The notes below the pieces were generated by a model. That model worked only from the letters and a program-made list of their open reading frames with translations. It made no database searches and was not told the DNA's origin. Below are positions 33,793-42,323 of a DNA stretch of 64,000 nt, piece by piece. The translations under genes were made by a program, and so were the position numbers. The stretch comes from an uncultured Helicobacter sp. (GTDB lineage Bacteria > Campylobacterota > Campylobacteria > Campylobacterales > Helicobacteraceae), in the NCBI RefSeq assembly GCF_937906905.1, contig NZ_CALERY010000034.1, positions 1-64,000 on the forward strand. The letters run 5' to 3'. Each line of letters starts with the position of its first letter. The first letter of the stretch is position 1.

Positions 33793-34929
33793 ATGCAGTT
33801 GGATTCTAGGATTTTTGTCGCGGGGCATAGAGGGCTTGTGGGCAGTGCAATCACAGCGGAGCTACAAAATCTGGGATTTGCCAATCTCATCACGCGCACG
33901 CATGCAGAGCTAGATTTAGGCGATATGGGTGCAGTGGAGAAATTTTTCGCTAAAGAGCGTCCAGAGTATGTGATCCTAGCTGCGGCAAAAGTCGGCGGAA
34001 TCTACGCCAACAACACCTATCGAGCAGATTTTCTCTACGAAAATCTCGCTATCCAAAACGCTGTGATATACAATGCCTACAAACATGGTGTGAAAAAGCT
34101 GCTTTTCCTAGGAAGCTCATGTATCTACCCTAAGCTTGCCTCCCAGCCAATCGTAGAATCTGCCCTGCTCACTAGCGAGCTAGAATACACTAACGAGCCT
34201 TATGCAATCGCTAAAATCGCTGGCATGAAGCTTTGCGAGAGCTTCGCGCTGCAGTATGGCTGCAACTTCATCAGTGTCATGCCTACTAATCTCTATGGCG
34301 AGCAGGATAATTTCAATCTTGAAAACTCTCATGTTTTCCCCGCACTGCTGCGCAAAATGCATCTAGCCAAGCTCTTAAAGTGCGGCGATATAGATGGGAT
34401 CGCGCGTGATATGCGTCGCTATGATACTAGCCAAGAGCTTGATACAGAATCTATCATGGGGTTTTTGGCTAAACATGGGATAAGCGCAAAGAGCGTGCGT
34501 GTGTGGGGGAGCGGGAATGTGCGGCGTGAGTTTTTGCACGCTGCGGATATGGCTCGAGCATGTGTGCATGTGCTGCGAAATATCGACTTTTGCGAGCTAG
34601 CAGATATGGTGCAACCTGCACTAGCAGGCGGGGATTCTAATGGGTGTGCGGATTATGGTGCGCAAGATCCAAGCGCTAAAGAAGCCAGAAAAATACGCAA
34701 TACGCATATCAATATCGGCTATGGTAGCGATGTGAGTATCCGCGAGCTAGCCGAGCATATCCGTGAGATTGTTGGGTTTGACGGGGAGCTGGAGTTTGAT
34801 GTCAGTAAGCCTGATGGCACGCCACGCAAGCTCATGGACTCTAGCAAGATTATAGCGCTTGGCTGGAAGCCTAGTATCGATCTAGAATCTGGTATCAAGC
34901 GAGTATATGAGCATTATTGTCGTTTGTAG
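33793..34929 (+). CDS. fcl: GDP-L-fucose synthase
   Basis: Epimerase-reductase that turns GDP-4-keto-6-deoxymannose into GDP-L-fucose for fucosylated O-antigen or glycans. The Rossmann motif is VAGHRGLVGSAI, the catalytic residues lie in SSCIYP and the YxxxK of YAIAKIAG, and NLYGEQDNFN is the substrate loop. I start at ATG 33793, 5 nt after AAGGAG; an in-frame GTG lies two codons earlier. Length 378 aa, with an insert (about 195-220) and a Ser/Gly/Asp-rich insert near 280-300. The partner gmd is not in the window. Confidence 0.93.
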   Translation: MQLDSRIFVAGHRGLVGSAITAELQNLGFANLITRTHAELDLGDMGAVEKFFAKERPEYVILAAAKVGGIYANNTYRADFLYENLAIQNAVIYNAYKHGVKKLLFLGSSCIYPKLASQPIVESALLTSELEYTNEPYAIAKIAGMKLCESFALQYGCNFISVMPTNLYGEQDNFNLENSHVFPALLRKMHLAKLLKCGDIDGIARDMRRYDTSQELDTESIMGFLAKHGISAKSVRVWGSGNVRREFLHAADMARACVHVLRNIDFCELADMVQPALAGGDSNGCADYGAQDPSAKEARKIRNTHINIGYGSDVSIRELAEHIREIVGFDGELEFDVSKPDGTPRKLMDSSKIIALGWKPSIDLESGIKRVYEHYCRL

Positions 34930-34964
34930 GAGTCTAGATTCTAGGGCGATTCTAGGGAAGCTTG

Positions 34965-35795
34965 CTAGGGCAGCACAACTGCGCCAAGCAGGATAAAGGG
35001 GAGATATTCTTTCTCATAGAGATGATAGACATTTTGCTTAGGCGTGTTAATACTAGGGCGTAAGTCAAGGGCGGAGCATAGCACACCTTGTGGGCTTGCA
35101 CCCATTTGCTTTGCGACATTTTGTATCATCTCTGCCACTTCGTAGGGAATAGAATCTAGCTCTTGCATATCCGGGGCTTGCTCTTTAGCACAATAGACAT
35201 TGATAGAAAAAAGCGCGAGTTTAAAGTCATCATAATCCGCGAGTTTTCCTGCTTGCTGTAACTGCCCTATATCGCGCACTTGTGTAATGGCTTTTTTAAT
35301 GCGCTTTATGCATCTGCTGCTAAACTCCCACCTTGCTTTCCTTGTATTTTTGCCGACATTAAGCCATAAATGCTTAGATTCTATCCATATATCAAACCTA
35401 TTATCCTCTATCGCACACCAGAAGTCAATCGTGCGCCTGTGCTTTTCACCCTCTTGCCCCAAGCTTACACCCCTGCAATCTACCCCATACTCGCTTATCA
35501 CATAAGGCGTGAGGCGGGAGAGTGCCATAGCGATAGCTGCAGAGTTGCTACGCTCATTATATACGATAGGAAAGTCTCCTATTTGCTCACACTCACATAG
35601 GTTAAGGTTTATATCAAAAATATGCCGACAAAGCTTGTTGTAAAAGTCCTTTAGCTTCCTGCCGCCTTTAGCCCCACTCCCTGTATTTGCTCCCGCACTT
35701 ACGCTATCGCTTTTGTAGAGAGAGTCTTCTAAGTAGCATTCATACCATCTCGCATTTTTCTCGCTAAATCGCTTGTCTATGTCGTAGTCATACAT
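34965..35795 (-). CDS. Unknown protein, possible PD-(D/E)XK nuclease-like fold
   Basis: A 276-aa soluble protein I do not recognise. The segment TIDFWCAIEDNRFDIWIESKHLWL (about residues 118-141) has an Asp followed by an ExK after a hydrophobic strand, the pattern of PD-(D/E)XK nucleases. It is followed by a basic helix RCIKRIKKAITQVRDI. A Gly/Ser-rich linker lies near 30-45. Its ATG overlaps the stop region of the channel gene by 8 bp, so the two are co-translated. It could be a restriction-like or defence component, but this is a guess from one motif. Confidence 0.6.
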   Translation of the reverse strand: MYDYDIDKRFSEKNARWYECYLEDSLYKSDSVSAGANTGSGAKGGRKLKDFYNKLCRHIFDINLNLCECEQIGDFPIVYNERSNSAAIAMALSRLTPYVISEYGVDCRGVSLGQEGEKHRRTIDFWCAIEDNRFDIWIESKHLWLNVGKNTRKARWEFSSRCIKRIKKAITQVRDIGQLQQAGKLADYDDFKLALFSINVYCAKEQAPDMQELDSIPYEVAEMIQNVAKQMGASPQGVLCSALDLRPSINTPKQNVYHLYEKEYLPFILLGAVVLP

Positions 35796-36486
35796 TGTTA
35801 TTTTCCTTTTCTAGTTTTTGAGCTTTTATCTCACTAATACTATCAACAATCACGCCTATGACCATATTTAGCACGATAAAACTCACAATGATCATATAGC
35901 TTATAAAATATATCCACGCATAAGGATATATTCGCATAATAGGTCGTGCTATCGCTCCGCTCCAACTCTCCCCTGTCATCACTTGAAAAAGTGTGAAAAA
36001 GCTCTTGCCCAAATCACCAAAATACTCTGGCGCAGCTGTGGCAAAAAGCTGTGTGCCAAGCACCGCATAGATATAATACACAAGCAAGAGCAAAACACCT
36101 ATGGATACAACACTGGGGATACTCCTTGTGATAACTGCGATGACAAACCGAAGCTGTGGCACAGATGAAGAGAGTCGCGCGGCTCTAAGCACCCTAAACA
36201 ATCGTAGGATAGCAATATTGCCTATGATTGTCGTCGGTAAGACAGATAAAACCACTATACATAAATCAAAGAGATTCCATTTTGAGAGAAAAAACTCTTT
36301 GCGTAGCACAAGGATTTTCACACACATTTCAATGCAAAAAAACAATAAACACATTCTATCAATAGCGATAAGAATAGAATTGTTTTTCAAAAATGAAAAT
36401 GTCAATGCTCCCAAAACTATAGAATCTAAAATGATAACACCAAGCACTAAGCCTTGAAACAGCCTAGAATGAATAAAAGTATTCAT
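35788..36486 (-). CDS. Bacterial voltage-gated cation channel (NaChBac-like, single domain)
   Basis: A 232-aa six-helix channel subunit expected to form tetramers in the inner membrane. S1-S3 are hydrophobic. S4 carries four Arg at every third position in ILRLFRVLRAARL. The pore loop reads TLFQVMTGESWSG and S6 is IIVSFIVLNMVIGVIVDSI. The filter TGESWS differs from the TLESWS of known bacterial sodium channels; a Gly before the Glu is seen in domain II of animal calcium channels (TGEDW). The C-terminal coiled coil is short. Overlaps the downstream unknown gene by 8 bp; a repeat protein gene lies 4 bp upstream. Confidence 0.85.
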   Translation of the reverse strand: MNTFIHSRLFQGLVLGVIILDSIVLGALTFSFLKNNSILIAIDRMCLLFFCIEMCVKILVLRKEFFLSKWNLFDLCIVVLSVLPTTIIGNIAILRLFRVLRAARLSSSVPQLRFVIAVITRSIPSVVSIGVLLLLVYYIYAVLGTQLFATAAPEYFGDLGKSFFTLFQVMTGESWSGAIARPIMRIYPYAWIYFISYMIIVSFIVLNMVIGVIVDSISEIKAQKLEKENNNV

Positions 36487-36490
36487 AATG

Positions 36491-36766
36491 CTAAAGTCTA
36501 TTTTGAAGCTTATGTGGCTTTTTCCATTTGGCTTTAAAGTCTTTATCTACAAAAAATACTTTTAAATCGGCTTTGAAATCCTTATCTACCCAAGCAATAG
36601 TAGTTGTTGCGTTAAAATCTTTTTCTACAAAATACCACAAACCATCGTGCTTTGCTTTAAAGTCTTTATCTACCTCATACACAAGCAAATCTGCCTTAAA
36701 ATCCTTATCTACCTTGAAACATTTTACTTCTGCTCTATTTTCCGCTACTACACAGATTTTTGCCAT
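36491..36766 (-). CDS. Small tandem-repeat protein (VDKDFKAD repeats)
   Basis: A 91-aa protein made almost entirely of about six 12-16-residue repeats of the form hydrophobic-VDKDFKADL, each predicted as a short beta hairpin. The DNA shows matching repeats (CTTTAAAGTCTTTATCTAC-type) at about 36535, 36570, 36610, 36655 and 36697. I recall similar small repeat proteins, DUF6150 in databases, but their function is unknown to me. A Shine-Dalgarno AAAGGAG precedes the ATG, and the cation channel gene follows after 4 bp, so they are likely co-transcribed. Confidence 0.75.
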   Translation of the reverse strand: MAKICVVAENRAEVKCFKVDKDFKADLLVYEVDKDFKAKHDGLWYFVEKDFNATTTIAWVDKDFKADLKVFFVDKDFKAKWKKPHKLQNRL

Positions 36767-36799
36767 AACAGCTCCTTTTCAATGAAATTTTGAGCTAGC

Positions 36800-36805
36800 A
36801 TTGTA
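36800..36805 (-). promoter_or_regulatory. -10 element for the repeat protein-channel-unknown operon
   Basis: TACAAT on the minus strand 34 bp before the ATG of the repeat protein. Confidence 0.5.
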
Positions 36806-36849
36806 TGAAACTGCTTTATTGATAAACGATAATTTATATATATAAAACC

Positions 36850-36855
36850 TATAAT
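36850..36855 (+). promoter_or_regulatory. -10 element for the XRE regulator gene
   Basis: TATAAT on the plus strand within an AT-rich near-palindromic stretch (36826-36857, including TTTATATATATAAA), which could also be an operator for the regulator itself. The ATG is 55 bp downstream. Confidence 0.4.
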
Positions 36856-36910
36856 TTACTGACTAAAATCTACATCTTTGATAAACCAACAAAGAGTAGA
36901 AGAAAGTAGA

Positions 36911-37318
36911 ATGAAAGTTATTGATCGCATAAATGAGATTCTAAAGCGAAAAAATCTAAGCAAAAAAGAGCTTGCCAATCGCCTTATAGACTTAGGCTTG
37001 CGTGCAAATAAAACAGGTGAGACGCCCACAATCTCTAGCATTTATGCCTATCTTAATGGCAATATCGAGCTAAAGGCAGATATGATTCCATTTATCGCTG
37101 ATGCGTTGGGCGTGTATGAGCAGGAGCTTTTCTCCCAAAGCTCACCGCACAAAATGCTTCAAAGATTCTGCTTACAAGACCCAAATCTCGCTAAATATAG
37201 CCACATTGTAGAACTCCTAGAATACATCAGCCCAAAGTCCCTAGAAACGCTTGAAAAGACACTTATCAATCACAAAGCAAAAACCATAGAGCTAAATCAC
37301 ATTATAGAAAAGATATGA
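36911..37318 (+). CDS. XRE-family helix-turn-helix regulator
   Basis: A 135-aa protein with an N-terminal Cro/CI-type helix-turn-helix (INEILKRKNLSKKELANRLI, then a long loop and ISSIYAYLNGNIELKADMIPFIADALGV). A C-terminal helical tail (LLEYISPKSLETLEKTLI) probably dimerises. The ATG at 36911 gives the compact domain; the frame extends 11 codons upstream only from TTG. It is divergent from the repeat protein-channel operon and is the obvious candidate for its control. Confidence 0.78.
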   Translation: MKVIDRINEILKRKNLSKKELANRLIDLGLRANKTGETPTISSIYAYLNGNIELKADMIPFIADALGVYEQELFSQSSPHKMLQRFCLQDPNLAKYSHIVELLEYISPKSLETLEKTLINHKAKTIELNHIIEKI

Positions 37319-37443
37319 ATATCTAGCACAGAATCCATATCGTATGTATTTTTGCAGTTTCGTGTGTTATTTTATGATGTATAAAAGCAAGATAGCTTGC
37401 GAGAGAATACAATCAAAATCAAGTAGCAAAAAGAATAGCGAAG

Positions 37444-37520
37444 TGGCGGAGCGGACGGGGCTCGAACCCGCGACCCCCTGCGTGACAGGCAGGTATTCTA
37501 ACCAGCTGAACTACCGCTCC
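37444..37520 (-). tRNA. tRNA-Asp (GTC)
   Basis: Acceptor GGAGCGG pairs with CCGCTCC, discriminator G, CCA encoded. The anticodon loop CCTGTCACG gives GTC. Last gene of the four-tRNA operon. Confidence 0.95.
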
Positions 37521-37557
37521 AAAGGAGATATGTAGAATCTGCAAAAGCAAATATAAA

Positions 37558-37633
37558 TGGTGGTCGCTACAAGGCTCGAACTTGTGACATCCACCTTGTA
37601 AGGGTGGCGCTCTACCAACTGAGCTAAGCGACC
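37558..37633 (-). tRNA. tRNA-Val (TAC)
   Basis: Acceptor GGTCGCT pairs with AGCGACC, discriminator A, CCA encoded. The anticodon loop CTTACAA gives TAC. T-loop GTTCGAGC is present. Confidence 0.95.
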
Positions 37634-37666
37634 GAAAAAACGCAAGAACAAAAAGAAGAGAAAAAG

Positions 37667-37741
37667 TGGTGACCCCTAGGGGATTTGAACCCCTGTAGCC
37701 ACCGTGAAAGGGTGGTATCCTAACCACTAGATGAAGGGGCC
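37667..37741 (-). tRNA. tRNA-Glu (TTC)
   Basis: Acceptor GGCCCCT with AGGGGTC (one G-U pair), CCA encoded. The anticodon loop CTTTCAC gives TTC. Its U34 is a substrate of MnmA (301-1329). Confidence 0.95.
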
Positions 37742-37754
37742 ACTACTTAATCAA

Positions 37755-37830
<76 letters not shown>

Positions 37831-37845
37831 AAAAATAAAAGCGAG

Positions 37846-37874
37846 ATTGTAAGATTTTTGCCGCGCTTTGTCAA
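37846..37874 (-). promoter_or_regulatory. Consensus sigma-70 promoter of the tRNA operon
   Basis: On the minus strand: TTGACA (37869-37874), a 17-bp spacer and TACAAT (37846-37851). The -35 box overlaps the cinA stop codon (37871-37873), so the operon promoter is embedded in the end of the preceding gene. Confidence 0.85.
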
Positions 37875-38674
37875 GGGTTGGAGCCAGATTCAAGATATTT
37901 TATAAGGATTTCTATGGCTTTGGTGCTGGCTTGAAGCTGGATATATTCGCGTGTGCTAAGTCGATATGATAGCGTGCCATCTCCGCTAACCATACTAGAA
38001 TCCAAAAGCTCTTGCTGCTTTAGAAGCCCAGCTTCTGTCTTAGCTTCCTTAGTGGTTTTTACTTTGTCGTGGAAAAAGTGCCGCTCGATAAGCGGCAGCT
38101 TACCGCGTGCCTGCACTCCTAGAAACACGCACCCTACGGGCTTTTGCTCACTTCCACCGCTTGGACCTGCTACTCCAGAGCTCGCTAGCGCCACATCTGC
38201 GCCAAATCTCTCCAGCGTGCCAGAGAGCATTTGTGATACAACAGGCTCGCTCACTGCGCCAAAATCCTCTAGCACATCGGGCTTTACACCCAACATCTCG
38301 CGCTTTATGTCATTGGCATAACTAACCACTCCGCCGACAAATACGCTAGAAGCGCCATTTATTCTAGTGAAGCGATAGCTTAGTAGTCCGCCTGTGCAGC
38401 TCTCCGCAGTTGCGAGTTTAAGCCCTAGATTTTCTAGTCGAGCCAGTGCTATAGCTTCCAGAGTGTGCCCAAACCCTATATTAGTGCCAAAAAACCCACA
38501 TGCCCAGCGCTCAAATCGCTCTAGCTCGGCATGCTCGCCCCAAATTTGCGCACATGCCCCTCTATCCTCCCACACTAGCCCAAATCGAGCAATCATCTCC
38601 GCACATAAAATTCGAGCAGAATCCATATCCATATTAAGAAAGAACGCTAATTTTTGTGATAGTTGTTGTTGCAC
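37871..38674 (-). CDS. CinA-family nicotinamide-nucleotide amidohydrolase (PncC domain)
   Basis: The C-terminal two thirds is the PncC amidase domain that converts nicotinamide mononucleotide to nicotinic acid mononucleotide. Motifs are ATAESCTGGLLSYRFT, GGVVSYANDIKREMLGV, ALASSGVAGPSGGSEQKPVG and a terminal ALEI-like helix. The N-terminal 85 residues are not the full MoaB-like domain of long CinA proteins, so this is a short form of 267 aa. An insert with Asp/Ser residues lies near 220-235. Confidence 0.85.
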   Translation of the reverse strand: MQQQLSQKLAFFLNMDMDSARILCAEMIARFGLVWEDRGACAQIWGEHAELERFERWACGFFGTNIGFGHTLEAIALARLENLGLKLATAESCTGGLLSYRFTRINGASSVFVGGVVSYANDIKREMLGVKPDVLEDFGAVSEPVVSQMLSGTLERFGADVALASSGVAGPSGGSEQKPVGCVFLGVQARGKLPLIERHFFHDKVKTTKEAKTEAGLLKQQELLDSSMVSGDGTLSYRLSTREYIQLQASTKAIEILIKYLESGSNP

Positions 38675-38793
38675 CTTTGCTCCTTTAAAGATACGAGATT
38701 TGGTAGTGGGGTTGGCACATTCAGCTTTTGTGCCAGATTCTAGCCAAATCGCTTGAAAAAACAGCTTTTAAAGTATCTTTTAACTTAATCCCA

Positions 38794-38799
38794 TATAAT
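38794..38799 (+). promoter_or_regulatory. ppk2 -10 element
   Basis: TATAAT 29 bp before the ATG, with AAAGGAG (38815-38821) in between. Confidence 0.65.
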
Positions 38800-38827
38800 A
38801 ATCCCTTACCCCACAAAGGAGCAACAC

Positions 38828-39676
38828 ATGCAAAACAAAAAAGACGCCAAGCCTACGAAAAAGGCTATCACAATCCGCCCAGAATCCGATAAAACCCGCA
38901 CAAAAGATATTTACAAGAAAAATGGACGGCTTAAAGATGAGTTCTATTTAAAAGAGATTGAAAAACTCCAAGTCGAGCTGCTCAAACTCCAAAACTGGGT
39001 CAAAAAGACTAATCAAAAGATTGTCATTATCTTAGAGGGGCGAGATGCTGCTGGTAAAGGTGGGACAATCAAGGCTCTCACAGAGCATTTGAATCAGCGT
39101 GGATTCCGCATAGTTGCGCTTCCTAAGCCAACAGAAATCGAGAAAACACAATGGTATTTCACTCGCTACATCAGCACGCTGCCAAGTGGGGGTGAGATTG
39201 TGTTTTTTGATCGTAGCTGGTATAACCGCGCAGGTGTAGAGCGCGTCATGGGGTTTTGCACGCAAGAGGAGTATCGGCAATTTATCTACCAAGTAAGCAA
39301 TCTCGAGCAAATGCTTATTAGCAGTGGCACGATGATTTTTAAATATTTCCTTGATGTGGGGCAAGAGGAGCAAAAACGCAGAATCAAGCGCCGAAAAACT
39401 GACCCGCTACGCATGTGGAAGCTAAGCCCAATCGATTCCAAGTCGCTTGATCTCTGGGACGAATACACAGCGGTATTTGAGAAAATGTTTTCACGCACGC
39501 ATACACCCTATGCGCCATGGATTATCGTGGATTCCAATGATAAAAAGGCAGCACGCCTTAATATCGCACGCGATCTACTTAGCAAAATCGACTACGATGG
39601 CAAAGATCCGGCTTCTGTGTGCTTGCTTGCGAATCCAGCTATTCTCCACCCCTACTCACAATCTCCAAAAGTTTAG
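38828..39676 (+). CDS. ppk2: Polyphosphate kinase 2 family protein
   Basis: Transfers phosphate between polyphosphate and nucleoside di- or monophosphates. The P-loop kinase core is complete: Walker A EGRDAAGKGGT at about residues 68-78, Walker B with VFFDRSWYNRAGVERVMGF, and the lid RRKTDPLRMWKLSPID. Length 282 aa fits class I PPK2. It stands alone with its own promoter. Two copies of the TTTAGATTCTAG word follow the stop codon. Confidence 0.93.
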   Translation: MQNKKDAKPTKKAITIRPESDKTRTKDIYKKNGRLKDEFYLKEIEKLQVELLKLQNWVKKTNQKIVIILEGRDAAGKGGTIKALTEHLNQRGFRIVALPKPTEIEKTQWYFTRYISTLPSGGEIVFFDRSWYNRAGVERVMGFCTQEEYRQFIYQVSNLEQMLISSGTMIFKYFLDVGQEEQKRRIKRRKTDPLRMWKLSPIDSKSLDLWDEYTAVFEKMFSRTHTPYAPWIIVDSNDKKAARLNIARDLLSKIDYDGKDPASVCLLANPAILHPYSQSPKV

Positions 39677-39837
39677 ATTCTAGTCACAGGACACGCCTTT
39701 AGATTCTAGGGCAAACTTAGAGTCTAAAGTCTGGGCAATGGCTGCTGTCGGGATTTGCATTGATTCTGGGCTTGCTGGATTTGCTTAAATCATACTGCCC
39801 CGATTGGCTAAAAACATCTTGGTCTTTGATTTGGTCA

Positions 39838-41124
39838 TTAAGAGCTTGCTGTCTCTAGGTGTTCTACCCCCAAAATTTTGGCACTGACGAGATACTCGCC
39901 ATCACAGAGTTCAATCTCATCATGCTTGCGCAGCTTGCTAAGCTGGGTTTTGCGCCCGTTTTGTAGTATCTCTGCCCCAGATTCTAGCTTCAAGCGACTT
40001 GGAGCAAATGCTTGTAGTCCTTTGTGTAGCAGCTCAAGCTCCTGCTCCCTCTCGCGCAGGAGTGGAAGCGCTCTGTATCGTGCATTTATCGCCTCTAGCG
40101 CTGCGCTTTTATGGCGCAGCTCGTGATAAAGCGCAGAATCCAATAGCGTGCGAAGCTGTAGAATCTGCTCCCCTGCGTGTGTAAGTTTGCTTTCATGGCT
40201 TATGTGTTTATAGAGCTCGGCGATTTGTGTGCAGAGACTTTGCGCGTAAGAAAGTGTGTGCTGCATGTTTTGGGCATATTGGGCAGAAATTTCATCAAGG
40301 CGCAAGAGCCACTCCTGCCTATCTGGCAAAATCATCTCCATACAAGCCGATGGTGTAGGTGCGCGCAAATCGGCGACAAAATCGCTGATGACAAAATCTA
40401 TCTCATGCCCCACAGCAGAGACAATGGGCGTGCGTGCGTTAAAAATCGCTTGCGCGACAATTTCTTCATTAAACCCCCATAAATCCTCCATGCTGCCCCC
40501 ACCTCTGCCTATGACGATAATATCAAAGGCGTCCTTTGTGCCAAAAAAGCTATCAGCATAGGCGATGTTGCGAGCGATTTGTGCGCCTGCTTGCGTGCCT
40601 TGTGTGAGTGTGTCAAAAGCGACAAGCTTAGTGAGACTCCAGCGTGCGGCAGCGACTTTTTTCATATCTTGCAAAGCTGCACCAGAGAGCGAGGTGAGTA
40701 GGGCGATTTTGCGAGGAAACGGCGGGAGTGGCTTTTTGCGCTCTTTAGCAAAAAATCCTTTGGATTCTAGAGAGGCTTTAAGCTGCTCGTAACGCTCTGC
40801 CAGCGAGCCCATACCTCCTTCTTGCAGGCTTTTGCAGATGACTTGATACTCTCCACGAGCGCTATACACGCTTAACGCACCACGCACAAGGATATGCATG
40901 CCATTGCTTGGCATGCAATGAAGCGAGCGTGCATTGCCTCTAAACATCACGCAGCGAATCGAGCTTGTAGAATCTTTTACACTAAAGTAGAGATGACCAC
41001 TTGCTTGGTGGTGGGTAAAGTTGCTCACCTCACCTTCAAAGCATACCTCCAGGAATGTAGCCTCAAGTAGTGATTTTATTTGCGCATTAAGCGCGCTGAC
41101 ACTTAGGGGCTGAAGATTATTCAT
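39838..41124 (-). CDS. xseA: Exodeoxyribonuclease VII large subunit
   Basis: Single-strand DNA exonuclease subunit. The N-terminal OB fold is EVSNFTHHQASGHLYFSVKD. The catalytic region includes IALLTSLSGAALQDM, VIGRGGGSMEDLWGFNEE, PIVSAVGHEIDFVISDFVADLRAPTPSACME. The long coiled region and a short C-terminal beta segment follow. Length 428 aa is typical. It is 23 bp downstream of rseP. The small subunit xseB is not adjacent. Confidence 0.95.
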   Translation of the reverse strand: MNNLQPLSVSALNAQIKSLLEATFLEVCFEGEVSNFTHHQASGHLYFSVKDSTSSIRCVMFRGNARSLHCMPSNGMHILVRGALSVYSARGEYQVICKSLQEGGMGSLAERYEQLKASLESKGFFAKERKKPLPPFPRKIALLTSLSGAALQDMKKVAAARWSLTKLVAFDTLTQGTQAGAQIARNIAYADSFFGTKDAFDIIVIGRGGGSMEDLWGFNEEIVAQAIFNARTPIVSAVGHEIDFVISDFVADLRAPTPSACMEMILPDRQEWLLRLDEISAQYAQNMQHTLSYAQSLCTQIAELYKHISHESKLTHAGEQILQLRTLLDSALYHELRHKSAALEAINARYRALPLLREREQELELLHKGLQAFAPSRLKLESGAEILQNGRKTQLSKLRKHDEIELCDGEYLVSAKILGVEHLETASS

Positions 41125-41147
41125 TGTTTGTCTTCTTGATTGATGTG

Positions 41148-42323
41148 TTAGAAGCTTCTTGTAACAATACGCAAGACATCATTATATACTCCAAGCACCA
41201 TAAGTCCTAGCAAGAGTGTCCAGCCAAGCAGTGTGAGGGCGTAGAGCACACGATCGCTCATGGGTTTTCGCATGAGCGCCTCATAGCAGACAAAGAGGAT
41301 TTGTCCGCCATCAAGGGCTGGGATTGGCAGAAGATTTATTACGGCTAGATTGACAGAAATGAGCGCTATAAGCATAGCAAATGCCGAGAATCCACTAGGT
41401 GCGACTTCTGCCATGACATCAACAATCCCTACTACACCACCGACTTGATCAAGCGGTATCACGCCAAGAATAAGCTTTTTTAGACTTTCAAATATCAGCA
41501 ATGAGGAGCGTAGTAACTCCTTATAGGCAAATTTCACTGCGCGTGTGAAATTAAGCCGCATCTCTCCCACAGCTCCTTGCGCGCTAATGCCAATCATAGG
41601 CTGGCGTATCATCTCGCCAAAAAGATTTTGGTGGCTACTAGATTCTGGGCGTAGGATAAGTGTGAGTTTGGTTGTCTTATCACCTGTGATGCGCATAATC
41701 GCAAATGCAAGTGGAGCAAAAAGCTCGCCAGATCCTGGGCTAGAATCTAGCTGGGGTGTTTGTGAGATAATATCGCTCAAATCCTGCCACGAGAGAATTT
41801 CTATCAATGAAGCAGGCTCTCCTGGTGAAGCAAAATCCAGCACGCCTAGGCTAGAATCCCCAGAATCTATAACGCGAGCTCCCACAATATGATCGCCCGG
41901 TAAGATTCCAGCGCGCTGGGCTGGACTGTCTTCTTGCACTGAGCCCACGACTGGCAGCAGAACCTTGATCCCAGCACTAGCTACTGCAATGTAGAGCAGA
42001 AATGCCAGCAAGAGATTAAATACCACACCAGCACTTAAGATAATGATTTTTGCCCAAGGACTTTTACTGCTGTAACTATCATCTGCGATGTCGCGTTTGA
42101 GTGGGTCGAGATCGTCTTGCCCTTTTAGCTTGACATAGCCGCCAAGGGGGATTAGCGAGAGGGCATATTGCGTGCCACCAATGGTTTTGTGTAAAATTTT
42201 TTTCCCAAAGCCAATGCTAAAAACCTCCACTTTCACGCCCATAATCCGGGCTGCGCAAAAATGCCCTAACTCGTGGAAAAATATTAAGAAGCAAAGAGCT
42301 AAAAACGCGCTAAAAAGTCCCAT
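41148..42323 (-). CDS. rseP: RIP metalloprotease RseP (site-2 protease)
   Basis: Inner-membrane zinc protease of family M50 that cleaves transmembrane anti-sigma factors and signal peptide remnants. HELGH is at residues 17-21, a PDZ domain lies around GSVQEDSPAQRAGILPGDHI, and the second metal motif is NLLPIPALDGGQILF near 335-349. Ser/Pro/Asp inserts interrupt the PDZ region (about 155-200). Length 391 aa. Its ATG overlaps the TAA of pgsA by one base. Confidence 0.94.
   Translation of the reverse strand: MGLFSAFLALCFLIFFHELGHFCAARIMGVKVEVFSIGFGKKILHKTIGGTQYALSLIPLGGYVKLKGQDDLDPLKRDIADDSYSSKSPWAKIIILSAGVVFNLLLAFLLYIAVASAGIKVLLPVVGSVQEDSPAQRAGILPGDHIVGARVIDSGDSSLGVLDFASPGEPASLIEILSWQDLSDIISQTPQLDSSPGSGELFAPLAFAIMRITGDKTTKLTLILRPESSSHQNLFGEMIRQPMIGISAQGAVGEMRLNFTRAVKFAYKELLRSSLLIFESLKKLILGVIPLDQVGGVVGIVDVMAEVAPSGFSAFAMLIALISVNLAVINLLPIPALDGGQILFVCYEALMRKPMSDRVLYALTLLGWTLLLGLMVLGVYNDVLRIVTRSF

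Noticed and set aside
36491..36766. Regularly spaced repeats resembling a small CRISPR array
   Set aside because: The repeats are in one open frame, are imperfect, vary in spacing and encode a repeat protein with a good ribosome site.
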